A stretch of DNA of 64,000 nucleotides from G965267185 sp965267185 (GTDB lineage: Bacteria; Pseudomonadota; Alphaproteobacteria; UBA6615). Location of the stretch: contig OZ253937.1 in assembly GCA_965267185.1 (NCBI GenBank), forward strand, positions 3,968,001 to 4,032,000, written 5' to 3'. The notes under the pieces are model-generated. The model saw nothing but the letters and a program-made list of their open reading frames with translations, ran no database searches and was not told where the DNA came from. Positions 42,200 through 51,726 of this stretch are shown here, in pieces. The position numbers and the translations under genes are program-made. Numbering within the stretch: the stretch's first letter is position 1; every line of letters starts with the position of its first letter.

Positions 42200-43110
42200 T
42201 GCGCCGTCTCCACCAGCCAGCCCACCAACTCGGTGAACGCGATGCCCGTATGCGCAGCCTGTTCGGGTACCAGGGAAAGCTGGGTCATACCCGGCTGCGT
42301 ATTGACCTCGAGCATGACCAACTCGTCGTTGTCGTCGTCGTAGCGCAAGTCGGACCGGCTCACGCCGCGGCATCCAAGTGCCCGATGGGCAGCCGCCGCC
42401 CAGTTCATCGCCCGGTCGTAAACCTCGGGGGGGACGGGGGCCGGGATTAAATGCTCGGTTTTGCCGTCTGTGTATTTGGCTTCGTAGCTGTAGAAGCCGG
42501 ACAGCGGGCGCAGCTCGGTAACGGCCAAAGCCCGCGGGGCGTCGGCGTGAGCGCCCTTGACGGCGACTGTGAGCTCGCGACCGGGGATGTAACGCTCGAC
42601 CAAAAGCTGCTGCGTGGCGTCGGGCATGTCATCCAGCGGCGGCCGGTTATCGCCGTCGCGCACAATATGAACGCCCACCGACGATCCTTCGTTGATCGGC
42701 TTGATGACATAGGGCGGCGGCAAAACGTCACCGGCTTGCAACTCTTCCGGTGTGGCGACCACAGCATCGGCGATACCGATATCTTCGGCGGCGAAAATGG
42801 CGCGGGCGGCGACTTTGTCCATCGCCAGTGCCGACGCCAGAACGCCCGAATGGGTATAGGGGATCTGCAGCAAGTTGAGCAGACCTTGGATGCAGCCATC
42901 CTCGCCATAGCGGCCGTGCAGGGCGTTGAACGCAACATCGGGGGCCGGTTCCAGCGAGGCGAGCAGGGCGTTGATGTCCGACGTCACGTCGACTTCCTCG
43001 ACCGTGTAGCCGGACTCGCGCAGCGCGTTGGCGCATTGCTGTCCGGAATCCAGCGACACTTCCCGCTCGGCGGAGATTCCGCCCATCAGCACGGCGACCC
43101 GGCGCGTCAT
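42190..43110 (-). CDS. ddl: D-alanine--D-alanine ligase Ddl
   Basis: 306 residues, the ATP-grasp enzyme that makes the D-Ala-D-Ala dipeptide for MurF. Motifs: RVAVLMGGISAEREVSLDSG at the N-terminus, AMDKVAARAIF, PYVIKPINEGSSVGVH for ATP binding, and the C-terminal SRSDLRYDDDNDELVMLEVNTQPGMTQLSLVPEQA with the metal-binding Glu/Asn. The ATG at 43110 overlaps the murB stop by 4 nt (ATGA), and the 3' end overlaps ftsQ by 10 nt. The DdlB position inside the dcw cluster, between murB and ftsQ, is the usual one. Confidence 0.96.
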   Translation of the reverse strand: MTRRVAVLMGGISAEREVSLDSGQQCANALRESGYTVEEVDVTSDINALLASLEPAPDVAFNALHGRYGEDGCIQGLLNLLQIPYTHSGVLASALAMDKVAARAIFAAEDIGIADAVVATPEELQAGDVLPPPYVIKPINEGSSVGVHIVRDGDNRPPLDDMPDATQQLLVERYIPGRELTVAVKGAHADAPRALAVTELRPLSGFYSYEAKYTDGKTEHLIPAPVPPEVYDRAMNWAAAAHRALGCRGVSRSDLRYDDDNDELVMLEVNTQPGMTQLSLVPEQAAHTGIAFTELVGWLVETAQCD

Positions 43111-44039
43111 GATGGGCCTCCCGCCGGAGTGCCGATGCGCTCGAGTTCCCATTCCAGCTCGATGCCGGTGGCTTCGCGGACGCGGCGGCGTACTTCTTCG
43201 CCCAAACCTTCGATATCGGCTGCCGTCGCGCCGCCAAGATTGACCAGGAAGTTGCAATGCTTCTCTGAAACCTGGGCGTTGCCCAGGCGCAGGCCGCGGC
43301 AGCCCGCCCGATCGATCAACTCCCAGGCCTTCTGGCCGTTGGGGTTCTTGTAGGTGCTGCCGCCAGTGCGGGTGCGGATCGGCTGGGTTTCTTCGCGCGC
43401 TTCTTGCACGAGTTCCATCGCACGGGCGATGTCGGCGCTGTTGCCCCAGACGCCGTTCATGGTGCAGCCGGTGAAAATCCAGTCGGTCGGCACGCCGCAG
43501 CCGCGATAACGCGGCGCCCAGTCGGCCGGCGCCATGGACTCGATCTCGCCCTGGGGAGTCAGCGCCATCACCTGGGTAACGATGTCTTTAAGCTCGCGGC
43601 CATAAGCGCCGGCATTCATGCGCAAGCCACCGCCGATTGTGCCGGGAATGCCGGCGAGGAATTCGAACCCGGCGATACCTGCGTCGCGCGCCGCCTTGGC
43701 GACGTTGTAGTCGAGCGCCATCGCGCCGGCGTGGATCTCCGTGCCGTCGACGCGGATTGTCGAGAACGGGCGGCCGAGGCGGACGACAACGCCGGGAATG
43801 CCGCCGTCGCGCACCAGCATGTTCGAACCCACGCCAAGGACGGTCACGGGCACATCGTCGGGTTTTCCGGCGAGGAAGTTCGCGAGATCGGTCACATCCG
43901 CCGGGCGGAACAGAATTTCCGCCGGCCCGCCGACGCGGAACCAGGTGTAGCGGGCGATCGGCGCTTGCGCATCATAGCGGCCGCGTACGGCGGGCAGCCG
44001 TTCGAGCAACTCGGCAGGGCGCTGGCTGTCGACCATCAT
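43107..44039 (-). CDS. murB: UDP-N-acetylenolpyruvoylglucosamine reductase MurB
   Basis: 310 residues, FAD enzyme reducing UDP-GlcNAc-enolpyruvate to UDP-MurNAc. Seen in order: YTWFRVGGPAEILFRP, VLGVGSNMLVRDGGIPGVVVRLG for FAD binding, FEFLAGIPGTIGGGLRMNAGAYG, RYRGCGVPTDWIFTG and the C-terminal GGSTYKNPNGQKAWELIDRAGCRGLRLGNAQVSEKHCNFLVN containing the catalytic Ser-Glu region of type II MurB (lacking the E. coli-type loop). The ATG at 44039 overlaps the murC stop by 4 nt; an ATG one codon later is also possible. Confidence 0.95.
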   Translation of the reverse strand: MMVDSQRPAELLERLPAVRGRYDAQAPIARYTWFRVGGPAEILFRPADVTDLANFLAGKPDDVPVTVLGVGSNMLVRDGGIPGVVVRLGRPFSTIRVDGTEIHAGAMALDYNVAKAARDAGIAGFEFLAGIPGTIGGGLRMNAGAYGRELKDIVTQVMALTPQGEIESMAPADWAPRYRGCGVPTDWIFTGCTMNGVWGNSADIARAMELVQEAREETQPIRTRTGGSTYKNPNGQKAWELIDRAGCRGLRLGNAQVSEKHCNFLVNLGGATAADIEGLGEEVRRRVREATGIELEWELERIGTPAGGPS

Positions 44040-45466
44040 GCTTTGGTCCCCGTCCCGCGCTCCAACAGGGGCGTCAACTGCTCGGGCAACGCCCTGGCCC
44101 AAGCGGTGATGCTGCCGGCGCCGAGACAAATCACCATGTCGTCGGGCTGCGCCGTCGCGGCGATTAGATTTGCCAACTGATCCGGCTCGGGGAGTGGACG
44201 CACGTCGCGATGGCCGTGGTCGCGCAGACCGGCAACCAACGCGTCGCGGTCCACTCCTTCGATCGGGCTTTCGCCGGCCGGATAGATGTCGGTCACAAAA
44301 ACGATGTCGGAATCGTTGAAGCAGGTGCAGAAATCGTCGAACAGGCTGACCACCCGCGAATAGCGGTGGGGCTGGAAGACCGCGATCACGCGGCCGGCCG
44401 TGCTGTTGCGTGCGGCGTCCAACACCGCGGCGATTTCGACGGGATGGTGACCGTAGTCGTCGATAATGGTGACACCGGCGACTTCGCCGGTTTTGGTGAA
44501 GCGGCGGTTGACCCCGCCGAACCCGGCGAGACCGCGCTGGATGGCGTCGTCGCCGATGCCCATTTCCAACGCGACGCTGATGGCGGCGAGGGCGTTCTGC
44601 GCGTTGTGGGCGCCGTACATCGGCAGTTTGACTGCCTCGATGGTGCGCGCGGCGCTACCGGCGCGCTCGGCGATCTCGATATCGAAGGTCACGCCGCCAT
44701 TGTTTGTCGCGATATTGACGCCGCGCACGTCGGCCTGGCGGGAGAAGCCGTAGGTGATGACCCGACGGTCCGACAGTTGCGAAATCAGCGTCTGTACTTC
44801 CGGGTGATCGATGCACAAGGTGGCGAAACCGTAGAACGGGATGTTCGACACGAAGGTTGCAAACGCATCGCGCACGGCGTCGAAATCGCCGTAGAAATCG
44901 AGATGCTCGGGATCGATGTTGGTGACCACGGCGATAGTTGCGGGCAGCTTCACAAAGGTGCCGTCGGATTCATCGGCCTCGACAACCATCCAGTCGCCGC
45001 CGCCGAGCCGCGCGTTCGTGCCGTAGGCGTTGATGATGCCGCCGTTGATCACCGTGGGGTCGAACTCCGCGGCGTCCAGCACGGCGGCGACCAGCGAGGT
45101 CGTCGTCGTTTTGCCATGGGTGCCGCCGACCGCGATCGACCATTTCAGGCGCATCAGCTCGGCCAGCATTTCAGCGCGGCGCACCACCGGCAATAGCTGC
45201 GCGCGGGCGCTTACCACTTCCGGGTTATCGGCTTTGATCGCGGTCGACACCACGATGACCGACGCCCCTTCGATGTTTTCGCTTCTGTGGCCGATCGACA
45301 CCTCGATGCCGAGTTGGCGCAGCCGCAGAATGTTGGCGCCCTCGGCAACATCGCTGCCCTGCACGGCGTAACCCAGCGCGTGCAGCGTTTCGGCAATGCC
45401 GCTCATGCCGATGCCGCCGATGCCGACGAAGTGAATAACGCCAATGTCCAAGGGAAGTGCTTTCAT
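44036..45466 (-). CDS. murC: UDP-N-acetylmuramate--L-alanine ligase MurC
   Basis: 476 residues. MurC adds the first residue, L-Ala, to UDP-MurNAc. N-terminal Rossmann motif HFVGIGGIGMSGIAETLHALGYAVQGSD, ATP loop AVGGTHGKTTTTSLVAAVLD, then EADESDGTFVKLPATIAVVTNIDPEHLDFYGDF, the GAHNAQNALAA block and DDYGHHPVEIAAVL, all as expected. It begins at the ATG at 45466, which overlaps the murG stop by 4 nt; the frame upstream in murG is a shadow. It ends 4 nt into murB. Confidence 0.96.
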   Translation of the reverse strand: MKALPLDIGVIHFVGIGGIGMSGIAETLHALGYAVQGSDVAEGANILRLRQLGIEVSIGHRSENIEGASVIVVSTAIKADNPEVVSARAQLLPVVRRAEMLAELMRLKWSIAVGGTHGKTTTTSLVAAVLDAAEFDPTVINGGIINAYGTNARLGGGDWMVVEADESDGTFVKLPATIAVVTNIDPEHLDFYGDFDAVRDAFATFVSNIPFYGFATLCIDHPEVQTLISQLSDRRVITYGFSRQADVRGVNIATNNGGVTFDIEIAERAGSAARTIEAVKLPMYGAHNAQNALAAISVALEMGIGDDAIQRGLAGFGGVNRRFTKTGEVAGVTIIDDYGHHPVEIAAVLDAARNSTAGRVIAVFQPHRYSRVVSLFDDFCTCFNDSDIVFVTDIYPAGESPIEGVDRDALVAGLRDHGHRDVRPLPEPDQLANLIAATAQPDDMVICLGAGSITAWARALPEQLTPLLERGTGTKA

Positions 45467-46620
45467 TCCGCTGCCTCCCGGTAGGGCGTCGACGGGTCGC
45501 CGGCATCGCCGTTCAACGGCAACAGGCGTTCGACCATGTCGGCGAGACGCTCCGCCGCCGTAGGATTGCCGAGCTTCCGCGCCGTTTCGGCAACCCCGGC
45601 CAAGGATGCCGGGTCTTCGACGGCGGCTTCGAGCCAGCCCGCCAGCGCGCCGGGGGTAAATTCCGGTTGCGGGAACAGCCACCCGCCGCCGCCCGTTTCG
45701 ATGGCGCGGGCGTTCGCGGTCTGGTGATCGTCGGCGGCATGGGGGTAGGGGACATAGAGCGCGGGCCGTCCTGCCGTCGTCATCTCGGCGATTGTCGATG
45801 CTCCGGCGCGGCAGATCACCAGATGCGTGCGGGCGAGCCGTTGCGGAACGTCTTCGAAGAACGTGGCGAGCTCGACCGGCATTTGCAGCTCGCGGTAAAT
45901 CGCGCGTACGGCCTCGATATCTTCGGCGCGGCATTGCTGCGCGACGCGGAAACGGGGGCGCAGTTCGGGCGCCATCGTTTGGAAGGCCGCTGGCACGATC
46001 TTGGAGAACACCTGCGCGCCCAAGCTGCCGCCGAGGACCATCAGTTGCAGAACTTCGCCTGGTGGCTCGTAGGGTTGGGTCGCCAACGCCGCAATTTCCT
46101 CGCGGATCGGATTGCCGACAACGCGTGCCCGTGCTGCACCGGCTTCGCTCAGTTTCGCGGTGTTTTCGAACGACAGGGCGAACGCCCGGGCGCCGCGGGC
46201 GAGGCGCCGGTTGGCGCGGCCCAGAACGGCGTTTTGCTCATGAATGATGGTCGGCACCCCGGCCAGTCCGGCCGCGAGAATCGGCGGGACCGTGGGGTAG
46301 CCGCCGAACCCGACCGCGAGGGACGGTTGCAGCCGGCGCACCAGACGGCGCGCCTCGGTAAATCCTTTGATCAACGCCACGACGCCGCGGCTGGCGGAGA
46401 AGAAACTGCCTCCGAGGCGGCCGGCGGAAACGGCATAGCGTTCGATGTCGGGCGGCAAGCCGAGATTTTCCCGGCTCACGGCGGCGCCTCTGGTGTCGCT
46501 GACGAAGGCGATGCGGTGGCCGCGCGCGCTCAGGATCTGCGCGACCGCGACGCCAGGGAACATGTGCCCGCCGGTGCCGCCGGCGACGATCATTATGGGG
46601 CGGGCGGAAACGAGACTCAT
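45463..46620 (-). CDS. murG: UDP-GlcNAc:lipid I N-acetylglucosaminyltransferase MurG
   Basis: 385 residues. MurG is the peripheral membrane GT-B enzyme converting lipid I to lipid II. The Gly-rich loops are clear: MIVAGGTGGHMFPGVAVAQIL, VGFGGYPTVPPILAA, IIHEQNAVLGRANR, and the C-domain LMVLGGSLGAQVFSKIVP and ICRAGASTIAEMTTAGRPALYVPYPHAADDHQTANA for UDP-GlcNAc binding. The ATG at 46620 overlaps the ftsW stop by 4 nt. The C-terminal tail is ordinary. Confidence 0.96.
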   Translation of the reverse strand: MSLVSARPIMIVAGGTGGHMFPGVAVAQILSARGHRIAFVSDTRGAAVSRENLGLPPDIERYAVSAGRLGGSFFSASRGVVALIKGFTEARRLVRRLQPSLAVGFGGYPTVPPILAAGLAGVPTIIHEQNAVLGRANRRLARGARAFALSFENTAKLSEAGAARARVVGNPIREEIAALATQPYEPPGEVLQLMVLGGSLGAQVFSKIVPAAFQTMAPELRPRFRVAQQCRAEDIEAVRAIYRELQMPVELATFFEDVPQRLARTHLVICRAGASTIAEMTTAGRPALYVPYPHAADDHQTANARAIETGGGGWLFPQPEFTPGALAGWLEAAVEDPASLAGVAETARKLGNPTAAERLADMVERLLPLNGDAGDPSTPYREAAE

Positions 46621-47741
46621 ACGCCGTCTCCCAGTCCGCTGCGCCGGCGCGTCAGCGCCAACACCATGCCGATCCCCAAAGCGATTGCCAGCAGCGACGA
46701 GCCGCCGTAGCTGATGAAAGGCAGTGTCATGCCCTTCGTCGGGATGAGTTGCAGGCTCGAGGCCATGTTGATCAGTGTTTGCAAGCCGAACTGGACCAGC
46801 AGACCGGATACCGCGAGCAAGACGAACAGGTTGGTCTCGCCCATCGTCCGCAACAGGCCGCGCAGCACGATGAAGGCGAACAGAGTGACGATAACCAGGG
46901 TGAGCACCAGGCCGAGTTCTTCGCCGGCGACGGCGAATACAAAGTCGGCGTGGGCGTCCGGCAGTACGTTCTTCACGGTCCCCTCGCCGGGACCCTGGCC
47001 GAACAGGCCGCCGTTGGCGAACGCCTCGATGCTGCGCTCGATCTGATAGTTGTCGCCGGTGGTGGGGTCGATGAAGCGGTCGATGCGGCTGGCGACATGG
47101 GAGAGGGTCATGTACGAACCGGCCAGCCCGGCGAGGCCGAGCACGATCAGGCCGACCACCATCCACATGGGCAAGCCCGCCACGAAGAGCTGGCTCATCC
47201 AAACGGCGCCGATGACGGCGGTTTGACCCATGTCGGGCTGTGAGATGATAAGCGCGACAAGCAGCGCGAATGAAATAACCGCGAAGGTGTAGCCGGGAAA
47301 CTTGCCGTCGCGGACTCGTTCGGCGAGCAGCCATGCGGTCACCACGGCGAAGGTCGGTTTGGCGAATTCGGTGACTTGAACGGATACGCCGGCGAGCGAC
47401 AACCAGCGGCGCGCGCCATTGATCTCGGCGCCGAACAACAATGTGGCGGTGAGCCCGACCAAACAGCCGGCAAAGCCGATCAGCGCGAGCCGCCGGACTT
47501 GCACCGGGGTCATCAGCGAGGTGCCGACGATCACCGCGGCCGCTATCGGCAGGAACACCAGGTGGCGTTTGACGAAGTAGAGACTTTCGACGCCGATCCG
47601 CTCGGCGACGGCGGGACTCGACGCGAGCGCCAGCATGGTGCCGAACGCCATCAGGGCGGCGATGGCGGCGAGGCTCCAACGGTCGACCGTCCACCACCAG
47701 CGGCCCATAACAGAGGTATCGGCGCGCGAGAAGGTCGTCAT
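46617..47741 (-). CDS. ftsW: Cell-division SEDS glycosyltransferase FtsW
   Basis: 374 residues with about ten transmembrane helices, SEDS family. FtsW polymerises lipid II into septal glycan with FtsI. Motifs: YFVKRHLVF, the GARRWLSLAGVSVQVTEFAKPTFAVVTAWLL block, ISQPDMGQTAVI, the periplasmic loop EAFANGGLFGQGPGEGTVKNVLPDAHADFVFAVAGEELG with the catalytic Asp region, and the C-terminal TKGMTLPFISYGGSSLLAIALGIGMVLALTRR. It overlaps murD upstream and murG downstream by 4 nt each. It is annotated FtsW and not RodA because of its place in the division cluster. Confidence 0.95.
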   Translation of the reverse strand: MTTFSRADTSVMGRWWWTVDRWSLAAIAALMAFGTMLALASSPAVAERIGVESLYFVKRHLVFLPIAAAVIVGTSLMTPVQVRRLALIGFAGCLVGLTATLLFGAEINGARRWLSLAGVSVQVTEFAKPTFAVVTAWLLAERVRDGKFPGYTFAVISFALLVALIISQPDMGQTAVIGAVWMSQLFVAGLPMWMVVGLIVLGLAGLAGSYMTLSHVASRIDRFIDPTTGDNYQIERSIEAFANGGLFGQGPGEGTVKNVLPDAHADFVFAVAGEELGLVLTLVIVTLFAFIVLRGLLRTMGETNLFVLLAVSGLLVQFGLQTLINMASSLQLIPTKGMTLPFISYGGSSLLAIALGIGMVLALTRRRSGLGDGV

Positions 47742-49174
47742 GCAGCGCCCTCCTTTGCTGCGGCGTGCGCGCCGGGCAGGCTCATGACGGCGGTTCGAAA
47801 GGCATCGCCGCGCGCTTCGAAGTCCGGAAACTGGTCGAACGACGCACAGGCGGGCGACAGCAGAACGACGCTTGGCTGCGTCTCCGATCGCGCCAGCTCC
47901 GCCGCACCAGCGACCGCTGCCGTGAATTCGCCGCTGATTGTGTAGGCGACTTTCCCGTCGAGGGTCTTGGCGAAATCGTCGGCGGATTCGCCGATCAGGA
48001 AAGCGTGGCGAATACGCGAAAAGAAGCGATGAAGCGGCTCGATACCGCCGGCCTTAGCCCGCCCGCCGGCAATCCAAATGATGTTGTCGTGGCTGGCAAG
48101 CGCGCGCGCTGCAGCGTCGGCGTTGGTGGCCTTGGAATCGTTGATGAAGCGGCAGCCATCGATGATCGCGACCAGTTCCTGGCGGTGGGCGAGTCCGGGG
48201 AAGGTCGCGATAGCCGCCGCGATGGCGGCTTCGTCAGTCGACGGATCGTCCGCGACGACTGCCGATACCGCAGTATAAGCGACGGCGGCGTTTTGCGCGT
48301 TGTGAAGGCCTGGCAGCGTTTCCACCGCGCTCACATCCATAATGCGTTTGGCGTCGCTCTCCCGGTCGTCGATCAGCCACCCGTCGGCGACGTACACGCC
48401 GCCGGGAACGGGACGTTCGACCGAAACGGCGACGACGGATTGCGGGCTCTTGGCCAGCTCGTCGTAGATGGCTTGGCTGGCCGCGTCGTCGACACCGACG
48501 ATGGCAACGCTTTTCGCCGACTGTCCGGCGAAGATGCGGCGCTTGGCGGCGATGTAGCCGTCCATGCCGCCGTGCCGGTCGAGGTGATCGGGGCTGATAT
48601 TGAGCAATATCGCGACGTTAAAAGTGGCCGACGGCAGCAATTCAAGCTGGTAGGAGGAGAGCTCCAGCACATAGATGCCGCCGCCGGCCAAAGGCGCCAG
48701 GGAGAGAGCAGGCGCACCAATATTTCCGCCGATCACCGCCCGCTTACCGAGCTGGTCCAAGACGTGACCGATCAGCGCTGTCGTTGTCGATTTGCCGTTC
48801 GTGCCAGTGACCCCGACATAGATGGCTTCGGTTTCGCTGCGCGCGAGCAGCTCGATATCGCAGACGATCTCGCAGCCTGCCGCGCGCGCTTGAGTTACGG
48901 CCGGATGAGGAGCCGGGTAGGTGTGGGGAATGCCCGGACTCAATAGGAGCATCGGCACGCCGTGCAGATCCGCCGTGGCGAGATCGACCACAGCCATGCC
49001 GTCGCTTTGCGCCGCCTCGCGCCGCGCCGGATCGTCGTCCCACGCGCGCACATCGGCGCCGCTGTCTTGCAGCGCCCGTGCAGCCGATAGCCCCGACTTG
49101 CCGAGGCCGAGCACGGCAATCGGTGTGCCGGCGAAAGCCGACAGGTCGATGCGGGATTGCGGCTGAGCGTTCAT
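47738..49174 (-). CDS. murD: UDP-N-acetylmuramoylalanine--D-glutamate ligase MurD
   Basis: 478 residues. MurD adds D-Glu to UDP-MurNAc-L-Ala. The N-terminal domain begins IAVLGLGKSGLSAARALQDSGADVRAWDDD; ATP loop YVGVTGTNGKSTTTALIGHVL; LELSSYQLELLPSATFNVAILLNISPDHLDRHGGMDGYIAAKRRIF; the GLHNAQNAAVAY block; and the C-domain RFINDSKATNADAAARALASHDNIIWIAGGRAKAGGIEPL and VLLSPACASFDQFPDFEARGDAF. It starts 7 nt downstream of the mraY stop (one of only two real gaps inside the mraZ-ftsQ run) and overlaps ftsW by 4 nt. Confidence 0.96.
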   Translation of the reverse strand: MNAQPQSRIDLSAFAGTPIAVLGLGKSGLSAARALQDSGADVRAWDDDPARREAAQSDGMAVVDLATADLHGVPMLLLSPGIPHTYPAPHPAVTQARAAGCEIVCDIELLARSETEAIYVGVTGTNGKSTTTALIGHVLDQLGKRAVIGGNIGAPALSLAPLAGGGIYVLELSSYQLELLPSATFNVAILLNISPDHLDRHGGMDGYIAAKRRIFAGQSAKSVAIVGVDDAASQAIYDELAKSPQSVVAVSVERPVPGGVYVADGWLIDDRESDAKRIMDVSAVETLPGLHNAQNAAVAYTAVSAVVADDPSTDEAAIAAAIATFPGLAHRQELVAIIDGCRFINDSKATNADAAARALASHDNIIWIAGGRAKAGGIEPLHRFFSRIRHAFLIGESADDFAKTLDGKVAYTISGEFTAAVAGAAELARSETQPSVVLLSPACASFDQFPDFEARGDAFRTAVMSLPGAHAAAKEGAA

Positions 49175-49181
49175 ATACGGG

Positions 49182-50267
49182 TTACCGCAGCTTCAAGGTT
49201 GCCAGGCCGGCGAGCGCCAAGATCGTCGCGATGATCCAGAAGCGAATCACGATCGTCGGCTCGGCCCAGCCCTTTTGTTCGAAATGGTGGTGCAGCGGCG
49301 CCATGCGGAACACGCGGCGCCCGGTCAGCTTGAACGACGCGACCTGAACGATCACCGATACGGTTTCGAGCACGAACAGGCCGCCGATAATGGCGAGCAC
49401 CAGCTCGTGCTTGGTGACCAGCGAAACGCCGCCCAGCGCGCCGCCCATCGACAACGAGCCGGTGTCGCCCATGAACACCATGGCCGGCGGCGCGTTGTAC
49501 CAAAGGAAGCCCAGGCCGGCGCCAATCAGAGCGGCGCAGAACACGGCCAGCTCGCCCGAACCGGGAACGGCGAAAATCAGCAAATAGTTGGCGAAAACGG
49601 CGTTGCCGACCAGATAAGCGATCAGCCCGAAGCTGCCGGCAGCGATCATCACCGGGACGATCGCCAAACCGTCGAGGCCGTCGGTGAGGTTCACCGCGTT
49701 GGACGAGCCGACAATGATGAAGATGGCGAATGGCGCGAAGAACCAGCTCAAGTCGATCAGCACATCCTTCACGAAGGGCAACGCCAAACCGGTGGCCATC
49801 GGCTGGCCCATCAGCGACATGATCCAGTAGGTGGCGATGGCGGCGATGATGATCTCGAGCGAAATGCGCAACTTGCCCGGCAGGCCGCCGGAGCTGGCGT
49901 TGGTGAGTTTGCGGTAGTCATCGACGAAACCGATGGCGCCGAACCCCACGGTGATCAGCAGCACGGCCCAGATGAAACCGTTGGTGAGATCGGCCCACAG
50001 CAAGGTCGACACGATAATCGCCAGCAGAATGAGGAACCCGCCCATGGTCGGCGTGCCGGCCTTGGCGAAATGCTGCGGCGGTCCGTCTTCGCGGATCGGC
50101 TGTCCGTTTGGCTGTTGTTGCTTCAGCCAACCGATAATCCAGGGGCCGAAGACGAACGCGACAATCAGCCCGGTGACCACGGCGGCGCCCGCCCGGAAGG
50201 TAAGGGAGTTGAACAGAAAAAATACGCTGTATTGATCGGACAGCGGGGCCAGGAGGTTAAACAGCAT
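49182..50267 (-). CDS. mraY: Phospho-N-acetylmuramoyl-pentapeptide-transferase MraY
   Basis: 361 residues with about ten transmembrane helices. MraY transfers phospho-MurNAc-pentapeptide to undecaprenyl phosphate, making lipid I. Conserved loops: QPIREDGPPQHFAKAGTPTMGGFLIL, FGAIGFVDDYRKLTN with the Asp pair, NAVNLTDGLDGLAIVPVM, FMGDTGSLSMGGALG, and RMAPLHHHFEQKGWAEPTIVIRFWII with the HHH. The ATG at 50267 (MLFNLLAPLSDQY) is the canonical start and overlaps murF by 11 nt; a longer frame to 50303 is not supported. Confidence 0.97.
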   Translation of the reverse strand: MLFNLLAPLSDQYSVFFLFNSLTFRAGAAVVTGLIVAFVFGPWIIGWLKQQQPNGQPIREDGPPQHFAKAGTPTMGGFLILLAIIVSTLLWADLTNGFIWAVLLITVGFGAIGFVDDYRKLTNASSGGLPGKLRISLEIIIAAIATYWIMSLMGQPMATGLALPFVKDVLIDLSWFFAPFAIFIIVGSSNAVNLTDGLDGLAIVPVMIAAGSFGLIAYLVGNAVFANYLLIFAVPGSGELAVFCAALIGAGLGFLWYNAPPAMVFMGDTGSLSMGGALGGVSLVTKHELVLAIIGGLFVLETVSVIVQVASFKLTGRRVFRMAPLHHHFEQKGWAEPTIVIRFWIIATILALAGLATLKLR

Positions 50268-51726
50268 TCCTGATGCCTCCGTTCGCGGTGTCTGGTGATT
50301 CACCGTTTCCGCCGGCGGATATCAGCGCGGCGGCGATCGGGCCGACTCGGCTGCCGAGAGAACCTTTGACCAGCACGACGTCGCCCGCCTGCACGGCGTT
50401 CAGCACGATCGGCAGCAACTGTTCGGGTGTGGCGGCATGGCCACCGCGCATATGCCGCGGCAGAGCGTCGTCGAGCGCGGCCATGAGCTTGCCCGACGTG
50501 AACACCTGATCGATGCCACCGGCTTCAAGATTTCGGGCCAGCGCGGCGTGGAGCTTGGGGGCGTCGTCGCCCAGTTCGAGCATGTCGCCAAGCACCGCCA
50601 GGCGCCGGCCCGTACCTTCGAGGCGGGAGGAGCTGAGAACCTCGAAGGCTGCACGCATGGATGCAGGGCTGGCATTGTAACTGTCGTCGATCACCACATA
50701 CTCGCCGGCCGCTGTGGCAACCCGATGGCGCCGGCCGCGACCTTTTGCGATGGCAACATCGCCCAACGCGGCGGCGGCGGTCTCGATGTTGGCGCCGAGC
50801 CCGGCCACGGTTGCCAAAACGGCGAGCGAGTTGATTACCCGGTGCCGTCCCGGCGCGTTGAGCCGGTAGCGCAAGGTATGGCCGTCGATCTCGGCGGTAA
50901 CATCGCTGCCGTCATTGTCGGTCTCGATGTCGATGAGGTGAGCATCGGCGCCCGGATGAGCGCCGAAACCGATAATTCGTTTGGCACCGTGCTCCGCGGC
51001 GATGGAAGCCAGAAGTGGGTAGTAGGCATTGTCGCGGTTGAGCACGGCGACCCCGAGACCGCCGAGCCCGGTGAAGATTTCCGCTTTCGCTTCGGCGATA
51101 GCGCCCACGCTGTCGAAGAACTCCAGATGCACTGCCTCGATCGTGGTAATGACCGCAACGTCGGGCCGGGCAATTTTGGATAACTCCGTTATCTCACCGG
51201 CATGGTTCATACCGAGTTCGAGGACGCCATAGTCGAGATCGACGGGCAGGCGGGCCAGCGATAGCGGTACGCCCCAATGATTGTTCAGATTGCCGGCGGT
51301 CGCTTCGGTGGTGCCGCACGTGCTCAGCGCTGCGGCCAACGCGTCCTTGGTGCTGGTTTTACCGACCGAACCGGTGATGCAAACGAATTGCGCCGCCGAG
51401 CGTTCGCGGGCGAACCGGCCGAGCGCCGTCAACGCCGTATCGCAGTCGGCCACGACGATCAATTTTGGCGACCCCTCCAGGCCTGCGGGGGCGTGGCTGA
51501 CGATTGCGCCCGCCGCGCCTGCGGCCAACGCGTCGGCGACGTAATCGTGGCCGTCGAAGTTGGGGCCGGCGAGCGCTATGAACAAATCGCCGGCGGTGCA
51601 GGTGCGGCTGTCGATCGAGACGCCGCTCGCGTGCCAACCGGGCGCGGTTTCGCCGGACGCGAGTTGGCCATACGTCGCCGTGAGAATGTCCTCGCTGGTC
51701 CAGAGCGGCTGGGGTTGCGCGGTCAT
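50257..51726 (-). CDS. murF: UDP-N-acetylmuramoyl-tripeptide--D-alanyl-D-alanine ligase MurF
   Basis: 489 residues. MurF adds D-Ala-D-Ala (from Ddl) to the tripeptide precursor. N-terminal domain with SGVSIDSRTCTAGDLFIALAGPNFDGHDYVADALAAGA; ATP loop CITGSVGKTSTKDALAAALS; LNNHWGVPLSLARLP; YGVLELGMNHAGEITELSKIARPDVAVIT; and the C-domain VVIDDSYNASPASMRAAFEVL, LAVLGDMLELG and VLVKGSLGSRVGPI. It overlaps murE by 4 nt and mraY by 11 nt. The tail is unremarkable. Confidence 0.96.
   Translation of the reverse strand: MTAQPQPLWTSEDILTATYGQLASGETAPGWHASGVSIDSRTCTAGDLFIALAGPNFDGHDYVADALAAGAAGAIVSHAPAGLEGSPKLIVVADCDTALTALGRFARERSAAQFVCITGSVGKTSTKDALAAALSTCGTTEATAGNLNNHWGVPLSLARLPVDLDYGVLELGMNHAGEITELSKIARPDVAVITTIEAVHLEFFDSVGAIAEAKAEIFTGLGGLGVAVLNRDNAYYPLLASIAAEHGAKRIIGFGAHPGADAHLIDIETDNDGSDVTAEIDGHTLRYRLNAPGRHRVINSLAVLATVAGLGANIETAAAALGDVAIAKGRGRRHRVATAAGEYVVIDDSYNASPASMRAAFEVLSSSRLEGTGRRLAVLGDMLELGDDAPKLHAALARNLEAGGIDQVFTSGKLMAALDDALPRHMRGGHAATPEQLLPIVLNAVQAGDVVLVKGSLGSRVGPIAAALISAGGNGESPDTANGGIRNAV

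Noticed and set aside
47765..48946. 393-codon plus-strand ORF opposite murD
   Set aside because: Antisense shadow; similar shadows lie opposite mraY (49275-50273), murC (44210-45196) and metH (18576-19613).
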